NCBI RefSeq assembly: GCF_030283205.1
Contig: NZ_JASNWF010000026.1
Coordinates: 1 to 64,000 of the forward strand
Direction of reading: 5' to 3'
Source of the DNA: Actinomadura opuntiae
GTDB lineage: Bacteria > Actinomycetota > Actinomycetes > Streptosporangiales > Streptosporangiaceae
DNA length: 64,000 nucleotides
Both the position numbers and the translations under genes were made by a program. The notes beneath the pieces are model-generated. The model was not told where the DNA came from. It made no database searches and was given only the letters and a program-made list of their open reading frames with translations. Position 1 is the stretch's first letter; every line of letters starts with the position of its first letter. Of this stretch, positions 50,603 to 58,957 are shown one piece after another.

Positions 50603-51546
50603 GCGACGCACCGCGACTGCGGGTGCTCGCCGGCTACTGCCCGGACGAGCGCGGCGACGACGCGCTGGCCTTGGCGGCGCTGGTGCTGCGGGCGGTGAAG
50701 GCGCCGCGGACGGTCGCGGACGTCCGGCTGACCGTGGCGAACGTGCGTCCGCCGGCGTGGCCCGCGCGCGGCCCCGGCTCGGTCGACGCCGAATGGGTCG
50801 GCTACCTGAAGGAGAGGGCGCGCGAGGCGCTGGAACGGGCCGCCGGGCGGCTGGCGGAGCTGAACGTGCCGGCGCGGCAGGCGGACCTGCGGGTGCACGC
50901 GCACCGGGGGAGCGGGCGCGGGCTGATCGAGGTGGCGGCCGAGACGGACGCCGACCTGATCGTGATCGGCTCGGCGCCGCGCGGCCGGCGGGGGCGCGTC
51001 GCCATCGGCAGCACCGCCGACCAGCTGCTGCACGGGTCGCCGGTGCCGGTGCTGCTGGCGCCGCGCGGATACGCGGCGCATGCCCCCGACCAGTTCGAGC
51101 GGCTCACCGTGGCGTACTGGCGGCGGCCGGATGTGGACGGCCCGCTGCAGGCGGCGGCGCGGACGGCCCGCACGCTGGCGCTGCCGATACGGCTGGTCAC
51201 GCTCGTCCTGAGGCCGCCGGGGCTGGCCGCCCGGTTGCGCAATGCCGACGACGCCATGGCGCGGCAAGTGGCCCGGGCCGAGGAGGACCTGGCGCACGCC
51301 GCCGGACGGCTCGGCGAGGCCGCGGGCGAGGAGACCGCGGTCCGCACCGAGGCCGTGACCGGCACGGGAATCGCCAAGGCGCTCGCGTCGGTCGATATGC
51401 TTCCGGGTGAGCTGCTGGCCTGCCTTTCCAGCCATGACGGCCCGCTGCGCAAGGTCTTCCTCGGCGAGGGCTCCGGCAAGATCGTCCGGGCCGCGGCGTG
51501 CCCGGTCCTGGTCCTCCCGCAGGGGGCCGCGGGCGCTTTCGCCTAG
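50599..51546 (+). CDS. Universal stress protein, two Usp domains
   Basis: A 315-residue protein with two tandem Usp domains. The first ends with LIVIGSAPRGRRGRVAIGST and VPVLLAP, which fits the ATP-binding G-x2-G-x9-G-S pattern. The second ends with LRKVFLGEGSGKIVRAAACPVLVLP. The ATG overlaps the permease stop (ATGA), and a Usp partner for a permease is common in this family of operons. It may sense ATP or stress to tune the transporter; this is inference. Confidence 0.85.
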   Translation: MSDAPRLRVLAGYCPDERGDDALALAALVLRAVKAPRTVADVRLTVANVRPPAWPARGPGSVDAEWVGYLKERAREALERAAGRLAELNVPARQADLRVHAHRGSGRGLIEVAAETDADLIVIGSAPRGRRGRVAIGSTADQLLHGSPVPVLLAPRGYAAHAPDQFERLTVAYWRRPDVDGPLQAAARTARTLALPIRLVTLVLRPPGLAARLRNADDAMARQVARAEEDLAHAAGRLGEAAGEETAVRTEAVTGTGIAKALASVDMLPGELLACLSSHDGPLRKVFLGEGSGKIVRAAACPVLVLPQGAAGAFA

Positions 51547-51560
51547 CGAGAACGTAAAGG

Positions 51561-51579
51561 TTAGGTAAGGCTAACCTGC
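51561..51579. promoter_or_regulatory. Iron box (IdeR/DtxR-type operator) before the SUF operon
   Basis: The sequence at 51561-51579 matches the DtxR/IdeR consensus palindrome TTAGGTTAGGCTAACCTAA at 16 of 19 positions (TTAGGT and GGCTAACCT intact). It lies about 60 bases before the sufR start, a suitable place for iron-dependent control of Fe-S assembly. Binding is not shown. Confidence 0.7.
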
Positions 51580-51618
51580 GTGAGCCACGACATCCGCGTT
51601 CCGGTGTTTCGCGGGAAG

Positions 51619-51624
51619 TAATTA
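51619..51624 (+). promoter_or_regulatory. Candidate -10 element (TAATTA) of the SUF operon
   Basis: TAATTA is the only AT-rich hexamer in position to serve sufR. It lies between the iron box and the SufR box, giving a very short leader before GTG 51640. No -35 match is evident. Confidence 0.4.
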
Positions 51625-51628
51625 CGGC

Positions 51629-51643
51629 ACACTGATGTTGTGA
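51629..51643. promoter_or_regulatory. SufR operator overlapping the sufR start
   Basis: ACACT-GATGT-TGTGA has the ACACT-N5-TGTGA form that, from memory, is reported for the mycobacterial SufR operator. It covers the region just after the -10 element and the GTG start at 51640. Autorepression by cluster-loaded SufR is the clear expectation. Confidence 0.75.
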
Positions 51644-52482
51644 AATACGTGAGCGAGGATCAGGCGACCCCGGAGAGCGCACCCGTGCGCCCTTCCGGCG
51701 TGCCGTCGGCCGCGTCGCACACCGAGCGCGACACCCGCGCCCGGGTGGCGAGGCTGATCCTCGAGCACGGCCCGGTCACCGCGTCCACGCTCGGCGAGCG
51801 CATGGGCCTCACGCCCGCCGCGATCCGCCGGCACCTGGACGCGCTGCTGGCCGAGGGCATGATCGAGGTCCGCAAGGCCCGGGTCCCGCAGACCCGGCGC
51901 GGCCGGGGCCGTCCCGCCAAGTGGTTCGCGATCACCGACGCGGGGCGCAGCGCGTTCGTGCACGCCTACGACGACCTGGCGAGCAGCGCGCTGCGGTTCC
52001 TGGCCGAGACGGCCGGCGACCACGCGGTCGCCGAGTTCGCCCGCCGGCAGATCGCCGACCTCGAGCGGCGCTACCGGCCCGTCGTGCAGGACGCGCCGCC
52101 CCAGCAGCGGGTCCGCACGCTCGCCGAGGCGCTGTCGGGCGACGGCTACGCGGCCGCCGCCGGAAAGGCGCCCCAGCCGGGCGGCGGCGAGCAGCTGTGC
52201 CAGCACCACTGCCCGGTCGCGCACGTGGCGGCGGAGTTCCCGCAGCTGTGCGAGGCCGAGACCGAGGCGTTCAGCCGGCTGCTGGGCACCCCCGTCCAGC
52301 GGCTGGCCACCATCGCCCACGGCGACGGGATCTGCACCACCCACGTCAGCCCCCGTTCCCTGTGCGGAACGGAGGCGGCGGACGGTCCCGCCGCGAGCGT
52401 CGCCCCTGGCGGGGACGCGGGGGAGCGGTCCCCCGAACAGACACTGACCAGTGACGAGGAGTCCGGGAGGACGTCCCTATGA
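51640..52482 (+). CDS. sufR: Fe-S-dependent repressor SufR
   Basis: A 280-residue regulator of Fe-S biogenesis. The N-terminal winged helix is TASTLGERMGLTPAAIRRHL (48-67), with the wing RRGRGRPAKWFAITDAGR. Cysteines C187, C191, C204 and C232 lie in CQHHCPVAHVAAEFPQLC and GDGICTTH, the region that binds a [4Fe-4S] cluster in SufR proteins. When cluster supply is sufficient it represses the suf operon. GTG 51640 is taken as start; GTG 51649 is possible. Its stop overlaps the sufB start (ATGA). Confidence 0.9.
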   Translation: MKYVSEDQATPESAPVRPSGVPSAASHTERDTRARVARLILEHGPVTASTLGERMGLTPAAIRRHLDALLAEGMIEVRKARVPQTRRGRGRPAKWFAITDAGRSAFVHAYDDLASSALRFLAETAGDHAVAEFARRQIADLERRYRPVVQDAPPQQRVRTLAEALSGDGYAAAAGKAPQPGGGEQLCQHHCPVAHVAAEFPQLCEAETEAFSRLLGTPVQRLATIAHGDGICTTHVSPRSLCGTEAADGPAASVAPGGDAGERSPEQTLTSDEESGRTSL

Positions 52483-53888
52483 CTACAGCCCACCCCGAGC
52501 TGGAAGGGCTCGACAGGTACAAGTTCGGCTGGGCCGACTCCGACGCGGCCGGAGCCTCGGCGCGGCGCGGCCTGAACGAGGACGTCGTCCGCGACATCTC
52601 GGGCAAGAAGAACGAGCCGGACTGGATGCTCGACCTGCGCCTCAAGGGGCTGCGGCTGTTCGACAAGAAGCCGATGCCCACCTGGGGCTCGGACCTGTCG
52701 GCGATCGACTTCGAGAACATCAAGTACTTCGTCCGCTCCACCGAGAAGCAGGCGGCGTCCTGGGAGGAGCTCCCCGAGGACATCAAGAACACCTACGACA
52801 AGCTCGGCATCCCCGAGGCGGAGAAGCAGCGCCTCATCGCCGGCGTCGCCGCCCAGTACGAGTCGGAGGTCGTCTACCACAAGATCCGCGAGGACCTTGA
52901 GGAGAAGGGCGTCATCTTCGTCGACACCGACACCGGCCTGCGCGAGCACCCGGAGATCTTCCAGGAGTACTTCGGCTCGGTGATCCCGGTCGGCGACAAC
53001 AAGTTCGCCGCGCTCAACACCGCCGTGTGGTCGGGCGGCTCGTTCATCTACGTCCCGCCGGGCGTGCACGTCGAGATCCCGCTGCAGGCGTACTTCCGGA
53101 TCAACACCGAGAACATGGGCCAGTTCGAGCGGACGCTGATCATCGCCGACGAGGGCTCCTACGTCCACTACGTCGAGGGCTGCACCGCGCCGATCTACAA
53201 GTCGGACTCGCTGCACTCGGCCGTCGTCGAGATCGTCGTGAAGAAGGACGCCCGCGTCCGCTACACGACCATCCAGAACTGGTCGAACAACGTCTACAAC
53301 CTGGTGACCAAGCGCGCCGTCGCCTACGAGGGCGCCACCATGGAGTGGGTCGACGGCAACATCGGCTCCAAGGTCACCATGAAGTACCCGGCGATCTACC
53401 TGCTCGGCGAGCACGCCAAGGGCGAGACGCTGTCGATCGCGTTCGCCGGCGAGGACCAGCACCAGGACGCCGGCGCCAAGATGGTGCACGCCGCGCCGAA
53501 CACCTCCAGCAGCATCGTCTCCAAGTCGGTGGCGCGCGGCGGCGGCCGCACCTCCTACCGCGGGCTGGTGCAGATCCAGGAGGGCGCCGAGCACAGCAAG
53601 TCCACGGTCAAGTGCGACGCGCTGCTGGTCGACCAGATCAGCCGGTCCGACACCTACCCCTACGTCGACGTCCGCGAGGACGACGTGGAGATGGGCCACG
53701 AGGCCACCGTCTCCAAGGTGTCGGAGGACCAGCTGTTCTACCTCATGAGCCGCGGCATGACCGAGGACGAGGCGATGGCGATGATCGTGCGCGGGTTCGT
53801 CGAGCCCATCGCGCGCGAGCTGCCGATGGAGTACGCGCTCGAGCTGAACCGCCTGATCGAGCTGCAGATGGAAGGGGCCGTCGGCTGA
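52479..53888 (+). CDS. sufB: Fe-S assembly scaffold protein SufB
   Basis: A 469-residue SufB, the scaffold subunit of the SufBCD complex on which clusters are built. The conserved core NTAVWSGGSFIYVPPGVHVE, YVEGCTAPIY and QNWSNNVYNLVTKR is intact, as is the C-terminal helix domain with AMIVRGFVEPIARELP. It is an uninterrupted SufB with no intein, unlike some mycobacterial SufB genes. It overlaps sufR at the start and sufD at the stop. Confidence 0.96.
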   Translation: MTTAHPELEGLDRYKFGWADSDAAGASARRGLNEDVVRDISGKKNEPDWMLDLRLKGLRLFDKKPMPTWGSDLSAIDFENIKYFVRSTEKQAASWEELPEDIKNTYDKLGIPEAEKQRLIAGVAAQYESEVVYHKIREDLEEKGVIFVDTDTGLREHPEIFQEYFGSVIPVGDNKFAALNTAVWSGGSFIYVPPGVHVEIPLQAYFRINTENMGQFERTLIIADEGSYVHYVEGCTAPIYKSDSLHSAVVEIVVKKDARVRYTTIQNWSNNVYNLVTKRAVAYEGATMEWVDGNIGSKVTMKYPAIYLLGEHAKGETLSIAFAGEDQHQDAGAKMVHAAPNTSSSIVSKSVARGGGRTSYRGLVQIQEGAEHSKSTVKCDALLVDQISRSDTYPYVDVREDDVEMGHEATVSKVSEDQLFYLMSRGMTEDEAMAMIVRGFVEPIARELPMEYALELNRLIELQMEGAVG

Positions 53889-55030
53889 TGGGGCTGGAGA
53901 CCGGCAAGCCGCTCTCGACCCTGCACGAGAAGGCTTCGTACGAGGTGGGCGACTTCGACGTGCCCACCGGCCGCGAGGAGGAGTGGCGGTTCACCCCGCT
54001 GCGCCGGCTGCGCGGCCTGCACAACGGCACCGCCGAGGCCGACGGCAAGGTCATCGCCGAGGTCGAGGCGGCGCCCGAGGTGACCGTCGAGACCGTCGGC
54101 CGCGACGACGCCCGGCTCGGCAGGGCCTACACGCCCGCCGACCGGGTCAGCGCCCAGGCGTGGACGTCGTTCGCGCAGGCGACCGTGGTCACCGTGCCGA
54201 AGGAGGCCGTCGCCTCTGCGCCGACCGTGATCCGGCTGCGCGGCGAGGACGCCTCGGCCGCCGCCTACGGGCACACCACCGTGATCCTGGAGCCGTTCGC
54301 CCAGGCGACCGTGGTGCTCGCGCACCGCGGCTCGGCCACCTACGCCGACAACGTCGAGTTCGTCGTCGGCGACGGCGCGCGCCTCTCGGTGATCAGCCTG
54401 CAGGACTGGGCGGACGACAGCGTGCACGTCTCGCACCAGCACGCCAGGCTCGGCCGGGACGCCCGGTTCGTCTCGCACAACATCTCGCTCGGCGGCGACC
54501 TCGTGCGGATCTCCCCGTCGGTCGCCTACGACGGGCCCGGCGGCGACGCCGAGCTGTACGGGGTGTACTTCGTCGACGGCGGCCAGCACCTGGAGCACCG
54601 CCTCCTGGTCGACCACGCCGTGCCGAACTGCCGCAGCCGCGTCGACTACCGCGGCGCGCTGCAGGACCAGGACGCGCACGCCGTCTGGATCGGCGACGTG
54701 ATCATCCGCGCGGAGGCCGAGGGCACCGACACCTACGAGCTGAACCGCAACCTCGTCCTGACCGACGGGACGCGGGTCGACTCGGTGCCGAACCTGGAGA
54801 TCCTCACCGGCGAGGTCGCCGGCGCCGGGCACGCCTCGGCGTCCGGGCGGCTCGACGACGAGCACCTGTTCTACCTGCAGGCGCGCGGCATCACCTTCGA
54901 CGAGGCGCGCCGCATGGTGGTCCGCGGGTTCCTCGGCCAGCTGGTCGAGCGGATCGAGGTCCCCGAGGTGCGCGCGAAGGTCACCGAGGCGATCGAGGCC
55001 GAACTGGACGTGCGCGCGGAGGGGCGATGA
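53888..55030 (+). CDS. sufD: Fe-S assembly protein SufD
   Basis: A 380-residue SufD, the partner of SufB in the SufBC2D complex. It has the early REEEWRFTPLRRLRGL segment, the beta-helix core and the C-terminal block HLFYLQARGITFDEARRMVVRGFLGQ shared with SufB. The ATG shares its A with the sufB stop codon (TGATG), so the two are co-translated. Confidence 0.95.
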   Translation: MGLETGKPLSTLHEKASYEVGDFDVPTGREEEWRFTPLRRLRGLHNGTAEADGKVIAEVEAAPEVTVETVGRDDARLGRAYTPADRVSAQAWTSFAQATVVTVPKEAVASAPTVIRLRGEDASAAAYGHTTVILEPFAQATVVLAHRGSATYADNVEFVVGDGARLSVISLQDWADDSVHVSHQHARLGRDARFVSHNISLGGDLVRISPSVAYDGPGGDAELYGVYFVDGGQHLEHRLLVDHAVPNCRSRVDYRGALQDQDAHAVWIGDVIIRAEAEGTDTYELNRNLVLTDGTRVDSVPNLEILTGEVAGAGHASASGRLDDEHLFYLQARGITFDEARRMVVRGFLGQLVERIEVPEVRAKVTEAIEAELDVRAEGR

Positions 55031-55344
55031 GCTTCCTCAGGGTGTGCGCGCTGGAGGAGATCCCCGAGGACGGGGCGCTCGGCGTCGAGATCGGCGACAC
55101 GCCGGTCGCGCTTGCCCGCACCGGCGGCGAGGTCTACGCCGTCAACGACATCTGCTCGCACGCCGAGGTGTCGCTGTCCGAGGGCGAGATCTACAACGGC
55201 ACCATCGAGTGCTGGCTGCACGGGTCCTGCTTCGACCTGCGCACCGGCAAGCCCACCAACCCGCCGGCCACCCAGCCGGTCGCCACCTACAAGGTCAAGG
55301 TCGAGGACGGCGACGTCTACGTCTCGCTCGGCTCCGACGATTGA
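55027..55344 (+). CDS. Rieske-type [2Fe-2S] ferredoxin of the SUF operon
   Basis: A 105-residue Rieske ferredoxin. The cluster motifs are CSHAEVSL (Cys-x-His) and CWLHGSCFDLRTG (Cys-x-x-His, with a second cysteine), matching ferredoxin subunits of non-heme oxygenases. A small Rieske gene between sufD and sufC is typical of actinobacterial suf operons; it may supply electrons for cluster assembly. It overlaps the sufD stop (ATGA). Confidence 0.93.
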   Translation: MSFLRVCALEEIPEDGALGVEIGDTPVALARTGGEVYAVNDICSHAEVSLSEGEIYNGTIECWLHGSCFDLRTGKPTNPPATQPVATYKVKVEDGDVYVSLGSDD

Positions 55345-55359
55345 GGAACGACAACCACC

Positions 55360-56127
55360 ATGGCCACGCTTGAGATCCGCGACCTCCACGTCTCCGTCGC
55401 CGACGGCTCCGACGGGACCAAGGAGATCCTGCGCGGGGTCGACCTGACCGTCAAGGCCGGCGAGACCCACGCGCTCATGGGGCCGAACGGCTCCGGCAAG
55501 TCCACCCTCGCCTACGCCGTCGCCGGCCACCCCAAGTACCAGGTGACGTCCGGCTCGGTGTCGCTGGACGGCGAGGACGTGCTCGCGATGTCCGTCGACG
55601 AGCGCGCCCGCGCCGGCCTGTTCCTGGCGATGCAGTACCCGGTCGAGGTGCCGGGCGTGTCGGTGTCGAACTTCCTGCGCACGGCGGTCACCGCGGTGCG
55701 CGGCGAGGCGCCGAAGCTGCGCGAGTTCGCCAAGGAGATGAAGAAGGCGATGGACGAGCTGTCCATCGACCCGGCGTTCGCGCAGCGCAGCCTGAACGAG
55801 GGCTTCTCCGGCGGCGAGAAGAAGCGGCACGAGATCCTCCAGCTGGAGATGCTCAAGCCGAAGATCGCGGTGCTGGACGAGACCGACTCCGGGCTGGACG
55901 TCGACGCGCTGAAGGTCGTCTCCGAGGGCGTCAACCGGTTCTCCGCGACGCCCGGCACCGGCGTCCTGCTGATCACGCACTACACGCGCATCCTGCGCTA
56001 CGTGAAGCCGGACTTCGTGCACGTCTTCGCCGCCGGCCGCGTCGTCGCCGAGGGCGGCCCCGAGCTGGCCGACCAGCTCGAGAACGAGGGCTACGAGAAG
56101 TACGTGAAGGCGGAGGCGGCCCTATGA
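55360..56127 (+). CDS. sufC: Fe-S assembly ATPase SufC
   Basis: A 255-residue ABC-type ATPase of the SufBC2D complex. Walker A GPNGSGKST at 41-49, signature FSGGEKKR at 149-156 and Walker B IAVLDETDSGLD at 169-180 are intact. It starts 16 bases after the Rieske gene and its stop overlaps the sufS start. Confidence 0.96.
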   Translation: MATLEIRDLHVSVADGSDGTKEILRGVDLTVKAGETHALMGPNGSGKSTLAYAVAGHPKYQVTSGSVSLDGEDVLAMSVDERARAGLFLAMQYPVEVPGVSVSNFLRTAVTAVRGEAPKLREFAKEMKKAMDELSIDPAFAQRSLNEGFSGGEKKRHEILQLEMLKPKIAVLDETDSGLDVDALKVVSEGVNRFSATPGTGVLLITHYTRILRYVKPDFVHVFAAGRVVAEGGPELADQLENEGYEKYVKAEAAL

Positions 56128-57407
56128 CGCTTCTGGCCGAGGGGGCCCTGCTTCCCGAGGAGCTGAAGAAGGACTTCCCGCTGCTGCAGCGCACCGTCCG
56201 CGGCGGGCGCCCGCTGGTGTACCTCGACTCCGGTGCCACGTCGCAGAAGCCGACGCGGGTGCTGGACGCCGAGCGCACCTTCTACGAGCGGCACAACGCG
56301 GCGCCGCACCGCGGGGCGCACCTGCTCGCCGAGGAGGCGACCGAGGCGTACGAGAACGCCCGCGCGTCGATCGCCCGGTTCATCGGCGCGACGCCCGCCG
56401 AGATCGTGTTCACCAAGAACGCGACCGAGGGCATCAACCTGGTGGCGTACGCGATGAGCAACGCCGCCACGGCGGGCCCCGAGGCCGAGCGGTTCAGGGT
56501 CGGCCCGGGCGACGAGATCGTGGTCTCGGAGATGGAGCACCACGCCAACCTCGTCCCGTGGCAGCAGCTGTGCCAGCGGACGGGCGCGACCCTGCGCTGG
56601 TTCGGCATCACCGACGAGGGCCGCCTCGACCTGGAGGACCTCGACGAACTGGTCAACGAGCGCACGAAGATCGTCGCGCTGACGCACCAGTCGAACGTCC
56701 TCGGAACGGTCCCGCCGATCAAGCTGATCGCCGAGCGGGCGCACGCCGTCGGCGCGCTCGTCCTGCTGGACGGCGCGCAGTCGGTCCCGCACCAGCCGGT
56801 GGACGTCGCCCGGCTGGGTGCTGATTTTCTGGCGTTCTCCGGGCACAAGATGCTCGGCCCGACCGGCATCGGCGTGCTGTGGGGCCGCTCGGAGCTGCTG
56901 GAGGCGATGCCGCCGTTCATCACCGGCGGATCCATGATCGAGGTCGTGCACATGGAGGCGACCACGTTCATGCCGCCGCCGCAGCGGTTCGAGGCCGGCG
57001 TCCCGATGACCGCGCAGGCGATCGGGCTCGGCGCGGCCTGCGACTACCTGGCCGAGATCGGCATGGACCGCGTGCACGCCCACGAGGAGGCGCTGGTCGC
57101 CTACTCGCTGGAGCGGCTCGGCGAGATCCCCGGCGTCCGGATCATCGGCCCGGGCACCACCGAGGCGCGCGGCGGCGCGGTGGCGTTCACGGTCGAGGAC
57201 ATCCACCCGCACGACGTCGGCCAGGTGCTGGACGAGCTCGGCGTCGAGGTGCGCGTCGGGCACCACTGCGCGTGGCCGATCTGCCGCCGCTTCGGCATCC
57301 CGGCCACCACCCGCGCGACGTTCTACCTCTACAACACGCTGTCGGACATCGACGCGCTCGCCGACGGGGTCAGGCAGGCGCAGAAGTTCTTCGGCACCGT
57401 CTCGTGA
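56124..57407 (+). CDS. sufS: Cysteine desulfurase SufS
   Basis: A 427-residue class II cysteine desulfurase that delivers sulfur from cysteine for cluster assembly. The PLP lysine is in FSGHKMLGPTGIGVLW, preceded by LDGAQSVPHQPVD. The persulfide cysteine is in RVGHHCAWPICRRFG. It works with SufU as sulfur acceptor. The start overlaps sufC (ATGA). Confidence 0.96.
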   Translation: MTLLAEGALLPEELKKDFPLLQRTVRGGRPLVYLDSGATSQKPTRVLDAERTFYERHNAAPHRGAHLLAEEATEAYENARASIARFIGATPAEIVFTKNATEGINLVAYAMSNAATAGPEAERFRVGPGDEIVVSEMEHHANLVPWQQLCQRTGATLRWFGITDEGRLDLEDLDELVNERTKIVALTHQSNVLGTVPPIKLIAERAHAVGALVLLDGAQSVPHQPVDVARLGADFLAFSGHKMLGPTGIGVLWGRSELLEAMPPFITGGSMIEVVHMEATTFMPPPQRFEAGVPMTAQAIGLGAACDYLAEIGMDRVHAHEEALVAYSLERLGEIPGVRIIGPGTTEARGGAVAFTVEDIHPHDVGQVLDELGVEVRVGHHCAWPICRRFGIPATTRATFYLYNTLSDIDALADGVRQAQKFFGTVS

Positions 57408-57469
57408 CGGCCGCAGGAACAGCCCGCGCCGGGACCGGGTTGTAGCGAGAAAGGCTGGGAAAGGACGCC

Positions 57470-57928
57470 ATGCAGCTGGAGGCGATGTACCAGGAGGTCA
57501 TCCTGGACCACTACCGCAACCCCCTGCACAAGGGGCTGCGGGAGCCGTACGAGGGCGAGGCGCACCACGTCAACCCGACCTGCGGTGACGAGGTCACGCT
57601 CCGCGTCCATCTGGACGGCGACGGCCAGGACGCCACGGTGGCGGACGTCTCCTACGACGCCATGGGCTGCTCGATCAGCCAGGCCAGCGCGTCGGTGATG
57701 TCCGATCTGATCATCGGCAAGTCCGTCAAGGAGGCGATGGCGGTCCAGGAGGAGTTCCTGGCGCTGATGCAGTCGCGCGGCCGGGAGGCCGAGCCGGACG
57801 AGGACGTCCTGGAGGACGCCGTCGCCTTCGCCGGGGTCTCGAAGTACCCCGCCAGGATCAAGTGCGCCCTGCTCGCCTGGATGGCGTGGAAGGACGCGAC
57901 CGCCCGCGCACTCGGAGAGGCATCATGA
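57470..57928 (+). CDS. sufU: Zinc-dependent sulfurtransferase SufU
   Basis: A 152-residue SufU, which accepts persulfide sulfur from SufS. The zinc ligands expected are C38 and D40 (NPTCGDE), C67 (MGCSIS) and C132 (RIKCALL). The insertion between the second and third cysteine that separates SufU from IscU is present. GAGAAAGG precedes the ATG. Its stop overlaps the sufT start. Confidence 0.95.
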   Translation: MQLEAMYQEVILDHYRNPLHKGLREPYEGEAHHVNPTCGDEVTLRVHLDGDGQDATVADVSYDAMGCSISQASASVMSDLIIGKSVKEAMAVQEEFLALMQSRGREAEPDEDVLEDAVAFAGVSKYPARIKCALLAWMAWKDATARALGEAS

Positions 57929-58278
57929 GCGACACCGCACCGGAGACCGCCGACGGCACCGCCGCGGCGGGCACCGTCCCCGAGGAGGAGATCCTCGAGG
58001 CGCTGAAGGACGTCGTCGACCCCGAACTCGGCATCAACGTGGTCGACCTCGGCCTGGTCTACGGGGTGGACCTGGCCGACGAGGTCGCCACCCTGGACAT
58101 GACCCTCACCAGCGCCGCCTGCCCGCTCACCGACGTGATCGAGGACCAGGCGCACAGCGCGCTGGAGGGCCTGGTCAAGGACGTCAGGATCAACTGGGTC
58201 TGGCTGCCGCCGTGGGGCCCGGACAAGATCACCGACGAGGGTCGCGACCAGCTCCGCGCCCTCGGCTTCAACGTCTGA
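57925..58278 (+). CDS. sufT: SufT-type Fe-S maturation protein (MIP18/DUF59)
   Basis: A 117-residue MIP18 family protein with the DUF59 core LKDVVDPELGINVVDLGLVYGV and TSAACPLTDVIEDQ. SufT proteins assist Fe-S cluster maturation of selected targets. It is the last gene of the operon and overlaps the sufU stop (ATGA). A strong hairpin follows 14 bases after the stop. Confidence 0.93.
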   Translation: MSDTAPETADGTAAAGTVPEEEILEALKDVVDPELGINVVDLGLVYGVDLADEVATLDMTLTSAACPLTDVIEDQAHSALEGLVKDVRINWVWLPPWGPDKITDEGRDQLRALGFNV

Positions 58279-58291
58279 CCCGCACGCCTCC

Positions 58292-58322
58292 GAGGCCGCG
58301 CCCCACCCCGGGGCGCGGCCTC
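58292..58322. terminator. Bidirectional terminator after the SUF operon
   Basis: GAGGCCGCGCCCC (58292-58304) and GGGGCGCGGCCTC (58310-58322) form a perfect 13-bp stem with loop ACCCC. It lies between the convergent sufT and Uma2-family genes and includes the first two bases complementary to the Uma2 stop codon. Confidence 0.85.
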
Positions 58323-58893
58323 ACGTGTACCTGAGGAACTCCGAGGTGTCGAGGTCGGCCCCGTCCATGCACAGCACGCCCCGGATCGGCTCACCGAAGT
58401 CGGTGGTCACGATCTCCTTGTAGGTGCCCTCGGCCTTGACGGGCTCCGTGTAGAGCAGGCAGACCCCGTCACGCGGATCCACGAGCAGGTACTGGGGCGC
58501 ACCCGACATCGCGTACCGCCGCCGCTTGCCCTCGTAGTCCTCGCGGTAGTTGCGCTGCGAGACGACCTCCACCAGGAGCTCGGTCTCGTGAGCCCACGGC
58601 TTCGCGCCGGGCGCCAGAGGTTCCGGCACGATGATCAGATCGGGTATCGGCTCGCGGGGCTCGGAAGTGAGCTGCAGGTCGACGTTCGTGAGCTGGCAGA
58701 AGATCCCCCGGGGCACCTGCCTCTTGATCAGTGCGACGATCGCGTCGTGCTCCCAACGGGTGCCCGCGAGCATGACGATCTCGTCGCCGAGCGACTCGAA
58801 CTTGGCGAACGTGAAGCCCTTTGCCTCGGCGAACTCCGATAGCTGCTCCAGTGCTTTGGCGACGGTGTCCGCCTCGAACACATGCCCGTCCAT
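58321..58893 (-). CDS. Uma2 family (PD-(D/E)XK nuclease-fold) protein
   Basis: A 190-residue Uma2/DUF820 protein. The nuclease-fold signature is IPDLIIVPE followed by TELLVEVVSQRN, with EGKRRRYAMSGAPQYLLVDP next, typical of the family. Uma2 proteins are numerous in actinomycetes and cyanobacteria, and their biological role is unclear. ATG 58893 lies seven bases after TAAGGT; a GTG three codons upstream is possible. Confidence 0.85.
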   Translation of the reverse strand: MDGHVFEADTVAKALEQLSEFAEAKGFTFAKFESLGDEIVMLAGTRWEHDAIVALIKRQVPRGIFCQLTNVDLQLTSEPREPIPDLIIVPEPLAPGAKPWAHETELLVEVVSQRNYREDYEGKRRRYAMSGAPQYLLVDPRDGVCLLYTEPVKAEGTYKEIVTTDFGEPIRGVLCMDGADLDTSEFLRYT

Positions 58894-58900
58894 ACCGCCC

Positions 58901-58906
58901 ACCTTA
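58901..58906 (-). promoter_or_regulatory. -10 element (TAAGGT) of the Uma2-family gene
   Basis: TAAGGT on the minus strand, seven bases before ATG 58893. Confidence 0.45.
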
Positions 58907-58943
58907 GTCAGGGTACTGAGCGGGGGCCTCTTCCACGGGCGCT

Positions 58944-58949
58944 TAGGGT
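58944..58949 (+). promoter_or_regulatory. -10 element (TAGGGT) of the second methyltransferase gene
   Basis: TAGGGT is eight bases before GTG 58958. The divergent Uma2-family promoter is only about 40 bases away. Confidence 0.4.
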
Positions 58950-58957
58950 GGGGCGGT

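Noticed and set aside
52479..53888. Intein in sufB
   Set aside because: Checked because mycobacterial sufB often has one; the reading frame is normal length and uninterrupted.
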